DNA of 14,855 nt from Lichtheimia corymbifera B2541 (lineage: Eukaryota > Mucoromycota > Mucoromycetes > Mucorales > Lichtheimiaceae). The stretch covers positions 1 to 14,855 of the forward strand of contig JNEU01000567.1 in NCBI GenBank assembly GCA_000697475.1. Reading direction: 5' to 3'. The notes under the pieces were generated by a model. The model ran no database searches and had not been told where the DNA came from. It saw only the letters and a program-made list of their open reading frames with translations. Made by a program: the position numbers and the translations under genes. Positions 1-8,980 of the stretch are shown piece by piece; positions within the stretch are counted from its first letter, which is position 1, and the number at the start of each line of letters is the position of its first letter.

Positions 1-2778
1 TCTCATTGAGCACCACAGCTTCCTTCACTGTTACTCGCGCAGTTGCATCGTTCACCAAAGCATGGTCCACGCCCTTCAGTTCCTGGAAACCGATTCCAGC
101 AAAATTGCGTATCTCACGGCCATGGAACGAACGTGTTATAGCACCATGTGCACAACAAACATGGTAACGATGATGCTGACCTTGTCCAAATGATACCTTG
201 TATATAATCGCGGGAAGGAAACGCTCGCCATTTTTCAACTGGTTCGGCTTTTCAATTGGCACTCCTACGACATCACCAACCTTGTAATCAGGTATCTTGT
301 CTGCCATCTTGTCCAATCTTTTTTATGTTATATTAGCAAAGCATGATACCAATGCGATGAAAATCACATACCTGTTTTGAATGTTTTGAACGCTTTTGTC
401 ATAATACACACCAGCTTCTTTACGTATAGCTAAATGACGGTTGCAGATATCGTCTTCAGATTCAGATGTTGCAGCTTTTCCGTCTTCGTCTTCAATATTG
501 TGTTGGACATGACGTTGGTTTTCGCTTCCGGAAGTGATATCGGAATCGCTTTCGACATTAGTGCCTTGGTCACTTTCGGAATCATCCCCCATGTAGTATC
601 CATAACCATCTTGGCTTGAGCTATCATCATTGCCATTCATTAACTCTTCACTGCTGGTATCTTCCGAGTAATCAGCATATGCCTCGCTTGTACTGTCGCC
701 ATGAGGGGAGGAAGCCATTGCATGATACTCATCTTTGTGTACGATCTCGAGAGAGCGGTCACCGTCACTTGATGATTGATCTAGCCTTCATGCGTTAGTC
801 ATCCGTTATCAATATTATAAGAAATATTAATGTTGACAAACCTCTTGGGCTCAGTGGGAAATCCATATCGATTACAACGTCGTCATAGATGGTTGGATCA
901 TCTTTCGAGGTCTTGCATGACGATGGCTGCTTTTCTACGATCGAGGAATCTATATATTTTGAAATGTATGAATTAGCCCTAGTCAACGTGCGTTGCTATT
1001 AAAATCAAACCTTGTGCTTCGTTATCGTCCTGATCATCAAAACCATTCCAATCGGAATACGCGTCGCTTGCTTCATCACTCGATTGTTCAGTATCGGTAC
1101 CCTCAATGGTGATGGGACCTGTAGTATCCATCTGAGTGTCATTGTCATAACCTGGTTGACTTGTATAATCATCCTCAATAGTGATAGGACTTGCAGCATC
1201 CATCTGGTGATCCCCATCCTCGCCTGATTCGTTATCGTGATGATTTTCGCCGATGATAGTACTTGCAGCATCCATTTGGATATCACTATCATCACCCGAT
1301 CGACAATCTTCGGAAATGGTGCCTTCAGCATCACATGTACCAGGTTCGTTGTCAGGAAAATGATCACTTCCTTGATCGCTAATAACTTCGTTTTCCTCGT
1401 CATTGGGCATACTCACGTCCGATACATTGCCTTCAGCATCATCGTGGGTGCTACCGACAACATCTGGTTCTTGGGAATTTTGTACCATAGATGGACTATG
1501 AGGGTGTGGATCCTGGCCATAAACCATTCGGTAGGGTGTGGTTCGAATAGGACTTGAATATGTGATGTTGATACCATATACAACTTCAGCCAGGCCATCG
1601 GTCCAATGAACAGCATTACCATCTTGCAGTTGATGATGCACCCAAGCTTCCAATTTCTTCTTAAGTGTTTGATTAGCCCGTTCGATGAGACCTTGCGATT
1701 GAGGGTGACGAGGGGATCCATATATCAAAGTGGTTGGCCACTTGCTCATAAGTTTTTTCAACTATGCATGTTTAGTCTTCGCTACTATATAACTGGTTTT
1801 CCTCCCTTACCATCTTGACATCTTTGAATTCACCGCCATTGTCACTCTGCAACTCCTTGGGTGGTCCAACCTGGCAGAATAGTTCATGCAACCTTTTACC
1901 TACACGCCATGCACTTTTTGAAGGAAGTGGATACGCCCAACCGTACTTGGTGCGGTGGTCCTTGATATGCAAAATATAACGCATTTGGCCTTTGCGGGTA
2001 CGAGTTCCACCAAAATCAATTAAATCCATCTTATAAAAAAGAGACCATTGTTAATCTTAAGCCTCGTGTGATTGTAGATCTATAGGTACCTGAAGTCTGG
2101 TCATGAACGCCTCAGCATGAATTGCTTTTCCAGCGGTCTTGACCTCGGTTCCTGGGGTGGACTTTGCACAGACACTGCAATGGTCAGTCACAAGGGTACA
2201 AATCTCAAAGGGCAATACATGTATTCCTTGAGCTATGGATAAACGATGGGTTAAAAGTGCATATATAAAAAAGTGTTTAATGCTAAGCGAATTACTTACA
2301 TTATGATTCATGGCGTCGCGACGTCCGTGTCCCACAGTCTCATGGGCAGCAGTGATGAGATCATACAAATGTTCCTTGATAGCAATGATCTTGTTTCCAT
2401 TCCGGTTACCAGGCTTGCGAACAATGAACGATTCACCACTTGGCAAGGTCTTCAATACAAACTTATCACGAGTCCACCAAGAAAAATTGCGATCATAACT
2501 ATGTTCAAGTGGTTGACCCTAGCAATATGCAAATTTATGTTATAATTGAAAACAATACATGTCATCACCCCTACCTGAAGAGCTCTTTTCATATCTTCGT
2601 ACATATCCTTGCTGATGAATGTTTTTTCTTGAGGCTTCGGTTTATTGGTTTTGGCATTTGTCTGGCTGTCACTTGACTTAGGGTTGGCGATGTATTCCTC
2701 CATGAGCCGTCCAAACGTTGCCTTGGATAACCAATTGCGTTCTCGGCCATAGAAAATCGTTTGCTCGTTGCTGGTCAT
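1..2778 (-). CDS. KRBA2-like cellular integrase (DDE, retroelement-type), 5' eight exons, runs off left edge; one phase break
   Basis: I read eight exons from the ATG at 2778: 2778-2575, 2518-2300, 2232-2090, 2029-1811, 1761-1011, 949-842, 780-372 and 317-1 (open at the window edge). All introns are GT-AG and 49-67 nt. Exon 2 carries HETVGH and exon 3 carries CSVC, together an HHCC integrase zinc-binding domain. Exon 4 holds the first two catalytic Asp residues (MDLIDF and QSDNGGEF). Exon 5 holds the catalytic Glu in QGLIERANQTLKKKL. Spacing and motifs match the rve core of retroviral/Ty3-type integrases, and the whole resembles the KRBA2/SCAND3 'c-integrase' group, which derives from retroelement integrases. 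A long Asp/Glu/Ser-rich linker follows (exons 5-7), then a C-terminal segment beginning DKIPDYKVGDVVGVPIEKPN that resembles the DNA- or chromatin-binding tail of that group. All phases join except exon 3, which is 143 nt where 144 is needed, so the copy may be inactive. No gag, reverse transcriptase or RNase H is seen. Confidence 0.85.
1107..1310 (-). repeat. Three 72-bp coding repeats in the integrase acidic linker
   Basis: Three direct repeats at exactly 72-bp spacing (cores at 1111-1134, 1183-1206 and 1255-1278) encode about 24 residues each. Each has the form (D/H/T)QMD(A/T)(A/T)(S/G)xIxxE followed by an acidic stretch. They preserve the integrase reading frame and enlarge the disordered acidic linker between the catalytic core and the C-terminal domain. 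This is typical of replication-slippage expansion in a low-constraint region. Confidence 0.75.
2090..2232 (-). pseudogene. Integrase exon 3 with apparent 1-nt deletion
   Basis: Exon 2 ends at a codon boundary (donor AAT|GTAAGT at 2300) and exon 4 begins at one (AG|ATGGAT at 2029), so exon 3 should be a multiple of three. It is 143 nt. Its first codons read LKEYMY, as expected after GHGRRDAMNHN in this family. The rest is in frame only after a shift by one, reading PFEICTLVTDHCSVCAKS. The lost base therefore lies near 2213-2218. Without correction the protein stops a few codons later, before the catalytic core. An unusual splice site or a sequencing error could also explain it. Confidence 0.6.
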
Positions 2779-3200
2779 TTGCGTAAATACAATGAAAGTA
2801 AAAAGAGGTAGATTGTTTGGTTACCCCTTGTTGTCATATACTTATATTTAATCGGAGCGTAGTAGTTTAAATATACCATAACTTTGGTGCTGTGGTATAT
2901 TTCAACGCCGATTGGCCTTATCCTTTTACGGCATATATGATGACAAATGCAATAAATCTTTTCAACGGTGGGTATGTCATAGTAGGTCCCATTCATTACT
3001 TTATTTCACCCATTAGAAAGCCATACACACTATAGTTACGCCATGTTGCTAGGCTAACAATACAATTAAACTAATATGATGGTAACAGAAAATAGATTAG
3101 ATAACGATCCTCCGATCGCCGTCGAGACCGCCATATGTCTGTATATGCTTGTTGCACCCATCATGCCCTTGGGTAATGGCGTCGTGTAAGGTGAATGTGT
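2779..3200. other. Intergenic stretch upstream of the integrase gene
   Basis: This is AT-rich sequence 5' of the integrase start. Short open frames on the minus strand (for example 2996-2775, in frame with no stop immediately before exon 1) have no recognisable content. No clear TATA box or terminal inverted repeat could be identified, so the boundary of any mobile element carrying the integrase is not visible here. Confidence 0.4.
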
Positions 3201-3342
3201 GTCCTCGTTTTGTACTAGTACAATTTTGAATCCTCGAATTGTACTAGAACAATTCAAGGATATAGCCGTACAATTTGATGTCCTTGAATTGTACTAGTAC
3301 AATTTTGTGTCCTTGAATTGTACGGATCCTCGAATTGTACGG
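3201..3342. repeat. Degenerate palindromic satellite (AATTGTACTAGTACAATT core)
   Basis: About five degenerate units of the form TCCT(C/T)GAATTGTAC lie in both orientations. The clearest core, at 3287-3304, is a perfect 18-bp palindrome AATTGTACTAGTACAATT. At 3231-3260 a 30-bp imperfect palindrome has outer arms TCCTCGAATTGT and ACAATTCAAGGA. Truncated units without the right half (TTGAATTGTACGG) occur at 3315-3342. No coding potential was found. Confidence 0.75.
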
Positions 3343-3464
3343 TAACAACCCTTTCAATACCAAATGAAGCACCTCAGTGGGTAACATGATAAATAGACCA
3401 TGAGATGACGTAGAAAAGCAAGGACTTGCACATAGCGAACTGGAACAGGGATACAGACTTGGAC

Positions 3465-3806
3465 TTACTCGTCGGACCTTTCAGCACCAATGGAAGCGTC
3501 ATCGATGACCATCCAGATCCTCTCACCTTGAGACCTACATGCCTATCCTTTCACTCAACCACACGAAGCCAAACGTACCTGAGAATCATCCACGCCTTGA
3601 ATCTGGACTGCAGGGTATCCCATCCGTAACCAAAGACAAAACGCTCCGCCCAAAAGAAGCCGCCATCCAATTGCCCTATAGTTGAAGTCCAAGTAAATAA
3701 ACAAACGTTGAAAATATATAGATGCAATGTTTCACTTACAAGAAGGCATCCACAAACGGATCTGCTCAGTCAAGAAGACCGAGGGACTCTTGTGCTTCAA
3801 GCACAT
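3465..3806 (-). CDS. Candidate small spliced gene overlapping the 3' end of the membrane-protein gene
   Basis: Three exons, 3806-3740, 3675-3579 and 3534-3465, join in phase to give 77 codons plus TAA. Splice sites are good: TT|GTAAGT with CTATAG|G, and CAG|GTACGT with GTAG|G. The introns are 64 and 44 nt. The peptide begins MCLKHKSPSVFLTEQ and is rich in Trp and aromatic residues (WQLDGGFFWAERFVFGYGW, then RFKAWMILRSQ), ending IGAERSDE. It resembles genuine protein rather than low-complexity sequence. The first exon lies in a different frame from the last exon of the neighbouring gene, which stops at 3766. It could be an independent small gene, an alternative 3' end of that gene reached by an unseen phase-shifting splice, or chance. 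No family recognised. Confidence 0.35.
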
Positions 3807-5595
3807 CGGAAGGTAAGGATGATGATGGTGTTGCGGATGGGATGGTGGTGGTGGTGGCAGGTTGTTGTGATACGGATTCACGAGGTGTTGAAGGGTTGGC
3901 GGTGCTTGAGGATGATGAGGAAGAAGAAGGTGTTGCGTTTGCTCGTCGTGGTCGTGGTGGAGGAGGTGGCATATCGGGACGAACCAGAGGACGAGAGGAA
4001 GAAGGTGTGGCGGCATTAGTGGTGGGCATAGTAGTAGTAGAAGTAGGTGTTGCGGAACTTGAGGAAGGTGTGGTGCGATTACGGGCTGCTTGGCGGATGC
4101 GTTGGATATATGCTTGAATGAGTGACATAACGGGATCAATGACAGGAGAAATAGGAGGAGACATAATAGCAGCGGTAGTAGAAGGAGTGGTGACAGGAGC
4201 GATATCGGTGTTGGTGGAGGTGGTAGGAGCAGCAGTAGAAGTACGCATAGGGTTGGGCATAGGAGGCATAGGTGGCATAGGCGTAATGGTGGCGGTATTG
4301 GTGGTAGTGGTGACAATAGCGGATTCAACTGTGGTGTCTACCTCCATAGGGATTGGCGTAGGTGATGGTGGAGGAGATGGAGGGGGTGTTGCGGGTACAG
4401 GAGGAAGAATAGGAGAGGGCATGTCTAAATAATAGTGGTATAAATATTAGATATATGGGCTAATATAAAAGATATCAAACATTCAGACTTACCAATCATA
4501 ATGGGGTCATCGTCATAGTAATAAAAAGGAGAGTTTCCCAAAGTGATTGACATGACTGATGCCAAGTCATCATCTAAAGACATCGTACAATGCAAGTAAG
4601 TATATCTGTGATTCATTCAAGTCCGTCAAGGGATCATTTACCATCATCCTCATCCATGGCATCGATTGGCTCTACATACGGGCGATCAATGGGAGGTGCC
4701 ATGTATGTGTCTTCGTCCAAGGGGTCATCCACGCTCAAGTGCTCGAAAAGAAAGGCTGTAGTAAGAATCATTGTTTGGAATTTGTACAATTTAGAAAGTA
4801 AATGATTTGATATATATACTTACCGAGCTCATCAAATACATCGTCATCGTCAACACCACCAACAACAGCGTCATCACCACCGGCAACAGGATCAGCCTCT
4901 TGGGCATCACCATCAGAAACGGCAGCAACAGCAGACTCAACACCAACACGAGCAACGTCATCACCACGAGAAGCAACACCACGAGAAAAACCAGCACGAG
5001 AAACAAAACCACGAGAAGTAACACCACCAGAAACAACACCACGAGAAGCACAGACACGAGAGGCACCAACACCAGAAGCAGAAACAGAAGACACAGAGCG
5101 AGCACCGACACGAGAAACACCAGCAGCAGACACACAAGAAGCTTCACCACGAGCAGAGACAGCAGAACCACCAACAACAAGATCACCACCAGTAGACGCT
5201 GGGACACCTTCACCAGCAAAAACGACGGAAACACGATGATTGGAACCACCTGAAGGATCAAAGTGGACCACGTGTACAGACAGAACTTCTCCAGCACGAG
5301 AGAGAGAGGTCACGACGACACCAGACAAAGCAGGGCGGACAGGCAAAGGCATTGTCAAGGTGGGATATACATCAACCACACGAGACAAGCAGCTGTAATC
5401 AGCAACGGACACCCAGTTCACAAAGGAAACAAAAGGGCTCCAAAAGTAGTAATAGCCAATGCCAAGGCAACAGAGACCAGCAAGAGGGACAGCAAGCTCG
5501 ATGAGCACAAGCAGAACGAAATAGAGAAACAGAAGAATCACACACAGAGGTGGGCAGGTAAGCAGGCAAGCGAGGAAAAAAGCGCAGAGGAACAT
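3766..5595 (-). CDS. Four-exon membrane-anchored, V-x-S-R-G repeat and Pro/Ser/Thr-rich protein, function unknown
   Basis: Exons 5595-4824, 4755-4642, 4573-4493 and 4424-3766 join without a stop to give 541 codons. Donors are GTAAGT, GTAAAT and GTAAGT, acceptors are CAG/TAG, and every intron is exactly 68 nt and phase 1. I chose the ATG at 5595 over an in-frame ATG at 5685 because it follows a pyrimidine-rich leader, has CACC directly before it, and lies downstream of a TATA-like box. Residues 1-60 are strongly hydrophobic (MFLCAFFLACLLTCPP, then LLFLYFVLLVLIELAVPLAG and IGYYYFW), consistent with two or three membrane helices. A soluble-looking stretch follows, then a five-residue repeat region, an acidic segment (DDDDVFDEL, VDDPLDEDTYM, MDEDDDDDL) and a long P/S/T-rich tail interrupted by VMSLIQAYIQRIRQAARN, probably helical. 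I do not recognise the family. A membrane or cell-wall-associated protein is possible. Confidence 0.65.
4965..5084 (-). repeat. Eight 15-bp tandem units coding a V-x-S-R-G-like pentapeptide
   Basis: On the plus strand, eight consecutive units of exactly 15 bp begin CACGAGAA (or CACCAGAA/CACGAGAG) and end in a variable 7-mer. Read on the minus strand within exon 1 of the membrane-protein gene they give pentapeptides such as VASRG, VTSRG and FVSRA. Degenerate units extend on both sides (VSRVG, VSASG, VARVG). This is a coding minisatellite that keeps frame. Confidence 0.8.
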
Positions 5596-5705
5596 GGTGA
5601 GAGCAAAAGTAGCAGATAGCGGAAAGAGAGAGGAAACAACTCGTTGGCGTGGAAACGTATAATTTATGAAAGGCCAGCACGTCACCCCATTTCACCCCAT
5701 TTGAC
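5596..5705 (-). promoter_or_regulatory. Probable promoter and pyrimidine-rich leader of the membrane-protein gene
   Basis: Read on the minus strand, a TATA-like CATAAATTATACG (5668-5656) lies about 60 nt before the start codon. A CT-rich leader (TTTCCTCTCTCTTTCC) and CACCATG follow. Just upstream, on the plus strand, is a tandem TTTCACCCCAT-like duplication at about 5683-5702 next to a TGACGTG motif (reverse complement of CACGTCA). The assignment is by position only. Confidence 0.45.
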
Positions 5706-6039
5706 TAATCGAGTGACATGACCTGTCTCCATTGTGGTTGGAATCGGTGTACAAGTATGTCTATACTATCTATATATTACTAGCTCATAAACAGATATAG
5801 GTGTGGTAGTGTTATTATGTGTAGTTGTATTATAGTCATAGCCTTTGCCCCCTCCGCCCTTAACACCCCGCCACTTGTCATTGTCATAATAAAAGGTGTC
5901 TTTATGAATTCGTTATGAATTATAGTTATGTCTATTGTATATGGGTGTGAAGTGGAAAGGCTAATTTCCTTGTTGTATATGTCAAAAGGGTGCTGTCTTC
6001 TCCTTGCTGCTTCTTTGCTACCGCCCAGCCCAGCAACAC
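5706..6039. other. Intergenic stretch, no gene seen
   Basis: AT-rich sequence between the divergent membrane-protein gene and the first copy of the duplicated family. I see no convincing coding frame, repeat or promoter beyond scattered TATA-like strings. Confidence 0.4.
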
Positions 6040-6572
6040 TGCGATCGCAACTCGACATGGACCCCTCATTAGCAACTGATCTATAAGAAAAGGCGCCAGT
6101 GAAGGTGAGCAACGTTATAGTAGAGTGTACAAGCTGACTTGCCTTTGTTTGTTTTGTATACTGATATGCTTGTCCTTTACAGCTTTCTGGTTCAGCAATG
6201 GCGACAATGGCAACTTTCTGAAGGAATGGGCAGCGAGATTCTGTTCGAGATCTGCAACGACTACTCTGGTTAAGGTGTAAACAAGACCACTTGAAAGGTG
6301 TGTAACAAAGGGAGATGTTGGCATTCCATATCGATGATCTTCTTACATTGAAGACTGTCAACGTCCATCCAGCGATCCAATCACGTGATAAAGCTGCAAG
6401 ACGAGCGCATGGAACGTGTTTGGGCTTTGGAAGAAGGGTGTGTATAAAGTATCACCCTATGGAAAGGACAGGAATGTATCTTTGGATGATAACCAATGCA
6501 TTAAAAACAGGCATTACCTTCAATCAATACCATGGCATTTACAGGTTCTGGCAATATGGATGGACTGGATAG
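6040..6572 (+). pseudogene. 5' part of duplicated gene family, copy 1 (decayed)
   Basis: This segment is colinear with 8981-9363. Shared anchors are TGCGATCGCA (6040 and 8981), CGACATGGA, CTCATTAGCAA, AACAAGAC (6280 and 9219) and CCAATCACGTG (6377 and 9315). The first-to-last anchor distance is 337 versus 334 bp. Around 6330 the block ATCGATGATCTTCTT aligns with ATTGACGACCTTTTT, mostly at third positions, so the shared frame reads IDDL(L/F). After the ATG at 6055 there is a stop within a dozen codons, and another stop precedes the IDDL segment, so an intact protein cannot be read without unseen introns. An intron with GTGAGC donor near 6114 and TTTACAG acceptor near 6181 is plausible. A later frame at about 6400-6540 reads KKGVYKVSPYGKDRNVSLDD. 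Family not recognised. Confidence 0.5.
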
Positions 6573-6726
6573 CGCCATGAAATACATGTCGGGCAGATCA
6601 TCAGCTTGAATTATCATCTTCCCCCTTTCCCCAAAATCTTCCTGATGACTACTCCAATACGCGACACCAGTATTATTTCTCTACCACGAATCAATCCTTA
6701 TCATCATTATCATCATCATTGCACAG

Positions 6727-7309
6727 GAACTTTTCAGAGGATGCACGCTGTTGCGCTTGTTGGATAGGATCGTTACAAAACGGAATGGTGACACACTGCT
6801 CGATACTCTCTTTTCAAGGAGTCTTTTTGCAACTTATTGTCCTGGTATCCTTTACATGGATCATCTCGCGCCGTATGGTTTATTCAATGCGAAATGGAAA
6901 TGCTATGAGGACGATGATGCTCCTTTTGGTGGTGAGGTAAGTTTGGATGAGGTATCCTTTCGGGAAGCTTGTTGACGAAGGATGAGCTTTGGTTTACAGG
7001 GGGTTGGTATTCACTTGGGTTCTATATGTGCCGGTCGTCGGATGAAGGAAAATGGATATGGTAAGAGTACATGCAGATAGGATAGAGGTAATGATGCGGA
7101 TTGTTGGTTGGAGTGGTTGTATTAGTGTAGCCCATCTTATATATGGAAATAAAAGTGGTTGGAGCAATATTGAAAACAAGAATAACAGGATCGTTTATGA
7201 TGCTACTGGACGTGGTGTATCGCTGTATTCTTTGAGCGTTAATGTTAATTTCTACACAAACAAGAATCTTACAAGCAAGCATGGGCTCTCTATACTGCCC
7301 TATGGGTAG
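6727..7309 (+). CDS. 3' exons of duplicated gene family, copy 1; unknown, weakly SPRY-like
   Basis: Three exons (6727-6936, 7000-7060, 7131-7309) join in phase and end at TAG. Donors are GAG|GTAAGT and ATG|GTAAGA. Acceptors are TTTACAG and GTGTAG. The introns are 63 and 70 nt. The 150 residues begin ELFRGCTLLRLLDR, pass through PYGLFNAKWKCYEDDDAPFG and GVGIHLGSICAGRRM, and end VNVNFYTNKNLTSKHG then LSILPYG. The upstream exon is preceded by a pyrimidine-rich acceptor ending CACAG, so the start lies further 5', possibly in 6040-6572, but I could not connect them. The order VGIHLGS, then a Gly/Tyr-rich stretch, then NFYTNKN loosely recalls SPRY domains. I hold that only as a guess. Copy 2 has similar NAKWK and GVxI...GYA blocks. 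Confidence 0.5.
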
Positions 7310-7544
7310 ATATTGCATCAAAGATTGAGCTTTGGATAAGTACAAGCATATTGCAACAACATGATCGCTTCCGATCACTACGTCTCCTAATAGAAAATAA
7401 CCCAGACACAATATTTTCATACCAGCCCTTATTGAGTTGTAGGATAATGTGCGTGTTTGAACCTGCGGTTGAATGATGTATGACCCATTGGCACACAACA
7501 TCAGGATCGTATCATGGCATTACGGTCCATTATAGTAATAGGTA

Positions 7545-8100
7545 GAGAAAGCTGATTTTCTGGTCGACTATCAGATTTCAGACCAGAGTTACTTTTGACA
7601 TAAGGAAAAGTAGGCGATAAGGAATCCCACCATGTGTACGGCGTTGATCAGGATCGAGTTTTATCGCTCTGGTATAATTCACTAGCTAGTAGCAAAACCA
7701 TGGTTTTATACTTGTAGAACAAATTTCAGAGCAAGGTGATCCGTAAGAACATGAGAAACAAGTAGAAAAGGATTAAAGGCATGGGGAGGATAAATGTGTT
7801 TTTCCTAATTCCCTTTACCATCATCTCTTTTTCACACCACTCTCTACAGAAACTATGGGTTTATATGCGAGTATCAAGTCTCAGAGTAGGGTGGCTTTTA
7901 GCATAGTGAGAAAATAAGCAGAGAAGCCTGCCTCATTCACAGCCCAGCATGATTAGGCATAAAGAATCCTAATTCCAATGGATCATCATGTAAGTAATAC
8001 CATCGGGTGCAGAACCCATACTTTTATGATGGAATACGAAATCTCAGAGAAGGTTGATTTGTAGAATGAAGAGAAAGTAAGCGAAAACATGGGAACCAAT
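7545..8100. repeat. Four-unit degenerate tandem repeat of about 155 bp
   Basis: Four units share a core of about 75 bp: an A/T-rich start like CATGGTTTTATA, then (T/C)TCAGAG, then an AGGGTGATTT-like stretch, then GAGAAA.AAGTAG. TCAGA anchors fall at 7578, 7726, 7881 and 8044 (spacings 148, 155 and 163). The spacer after units 2 and 3 also repeats (TCCTAATTCC followed by TCATCAT). Divergence between units is high, so the array is old. It lies between the two gene copies, but its relation to their duplication is unclear. No coding frame spans the period. Confidence 0.6.
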
Positions 8101-8144
8101 AAAACGATAAAGTGCACAAGCTGCGATTCATCAGCCTATTTCGG

Positions 8145-8763
8145 TTATAAATAAGATTTGATAGGGGCAACCGACCTTTTCGCTTTACTTTCCCCAACAC
8201 TTTTCCCCTCCCTTGGTCTTTACAGGTGAGTTTTCTTTTCACTTTTCTTTGTGGTTGATATGGGTGAGTGAGTGGTGTGTGGTGTTTATGATGGGGTGGT
8301 GCTTTGAGGTGTGGGTATATGACGATCCCTTGTCTGACATCAGCTTGTTGGTATCATTTGTGTCTCGATTGTATATGAAGGTAAGTACCAAGTAAATGAA
8401 TATGCATGCATGTCCGTATAGGTTATGTCAAGAGCCAGGCGTCCGACGCGGGTGATCATGATGATGACAAAGCTGTGTAAACTGAATACGCAAATCACAT
8501 TGAAGTATAAATGGCCAACTCTGAATGAATCGTACTCCTATGAGGACCTGATGGCTACTTGCACACCTGGAAACCTTCATCGTAGTGGGCTACACATTGG
8601 CACAACTAGTCGTTTACTTTTACCAATAAAGCTTTCTTATATTCAAATATATGCATTTATTGTATCTACCCTTTCATACCATAAATGGATCAATAAAAGC
8701 CATCATTTGCACATCTTGGCTTTATTTACAAAGGCTGTTGTGATAATAAAGGAGAATAGTTGA
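8145..8763 (+). other. Candidate small spliced transcription unit
   Basis: A TATA-like TTATAAATAAG (8145-8155) is followed by a CT-rich stretch and ACAG|GTGAGT at 8226. A further acceptor CTGACATCAG ends at 8343, a short exon runs 8344-8380 to AAG|GTAAGT, and an acceptor GTATAG ends at 8421. Poly(A)-like AATAAA occurs at 8625-8630, with similar strings near 8692 and 8744. Two readings cross the last junction. One begins with the first ATG (8375) and gives 115 residues (MKVMSRARRPTRV...) to 8763. The other is open but has no ATG and ends SQASDAGDHDDDKAV at 8480, which fits the AATAAA better. I cannot choose, and it may be non-coding. Confidence 0.3.
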
Positions 8764-8980
8764 CACTTTGTGACAGGGCATTATCAGAACATGGGTAGCT
8801 ATAATAGATAGTACAGGTATTACTTGCTTGAGGATGAGGGTAGGCATGACGTAGCCATAAAACAGCGCATGTGAGTGTCATGGAAACATTTATGGTGCAA
8901 TTACGCTGGCAATTTCAGTGTACTCGGCTCCTCTTCTTCACCGCTTTCGGGCACAAACTCAACACTGTCCTTACGATGCT
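8764..8980. other. Intergenic stretch, nothing identified
   Basis: No gene, repeat or convincing signal was found between the candidate transcription unit and the second copy of the duplicated family. Confidence 0.4.

Noticed and set aside
3426..3629. 67-codon plus-strand frame
   Set aside because: The minus strand here has two exons with good splice sites in phase. The plus frame shows no domain or signals.
3732..4328. Leu/Pro-rich minus-strand frame overlapping exon 4
   Set aside because: It is a shifted reading of the low-complexity exon. Only its last part (3806-3740) is kept, as the first exon of a small candidate gene.
4118..4432. Gly/Val-rich frame on the plus strand
   Set aside because: It is antisense to the Pro/Thr/Ser-rich exon 4 of the spliced minus-strand gene, and its composition follows from that low-complexity sequence.
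4965..5084. Regular direct repeats as a CRISPR array
   Set aside because: The period is 15 bp with no unique spacers, it lies in a eukaryotic exon, and it codes in frame.
4807..5253. Thr/Arg/Asn-rich plus-strand frame and Leu/Val-rich minus-strand frame over the same region
   Set aside because: Both are shifted readings of the 15-bp minisatellite. Only the frame that splices in phase to three downstream exons is supported.
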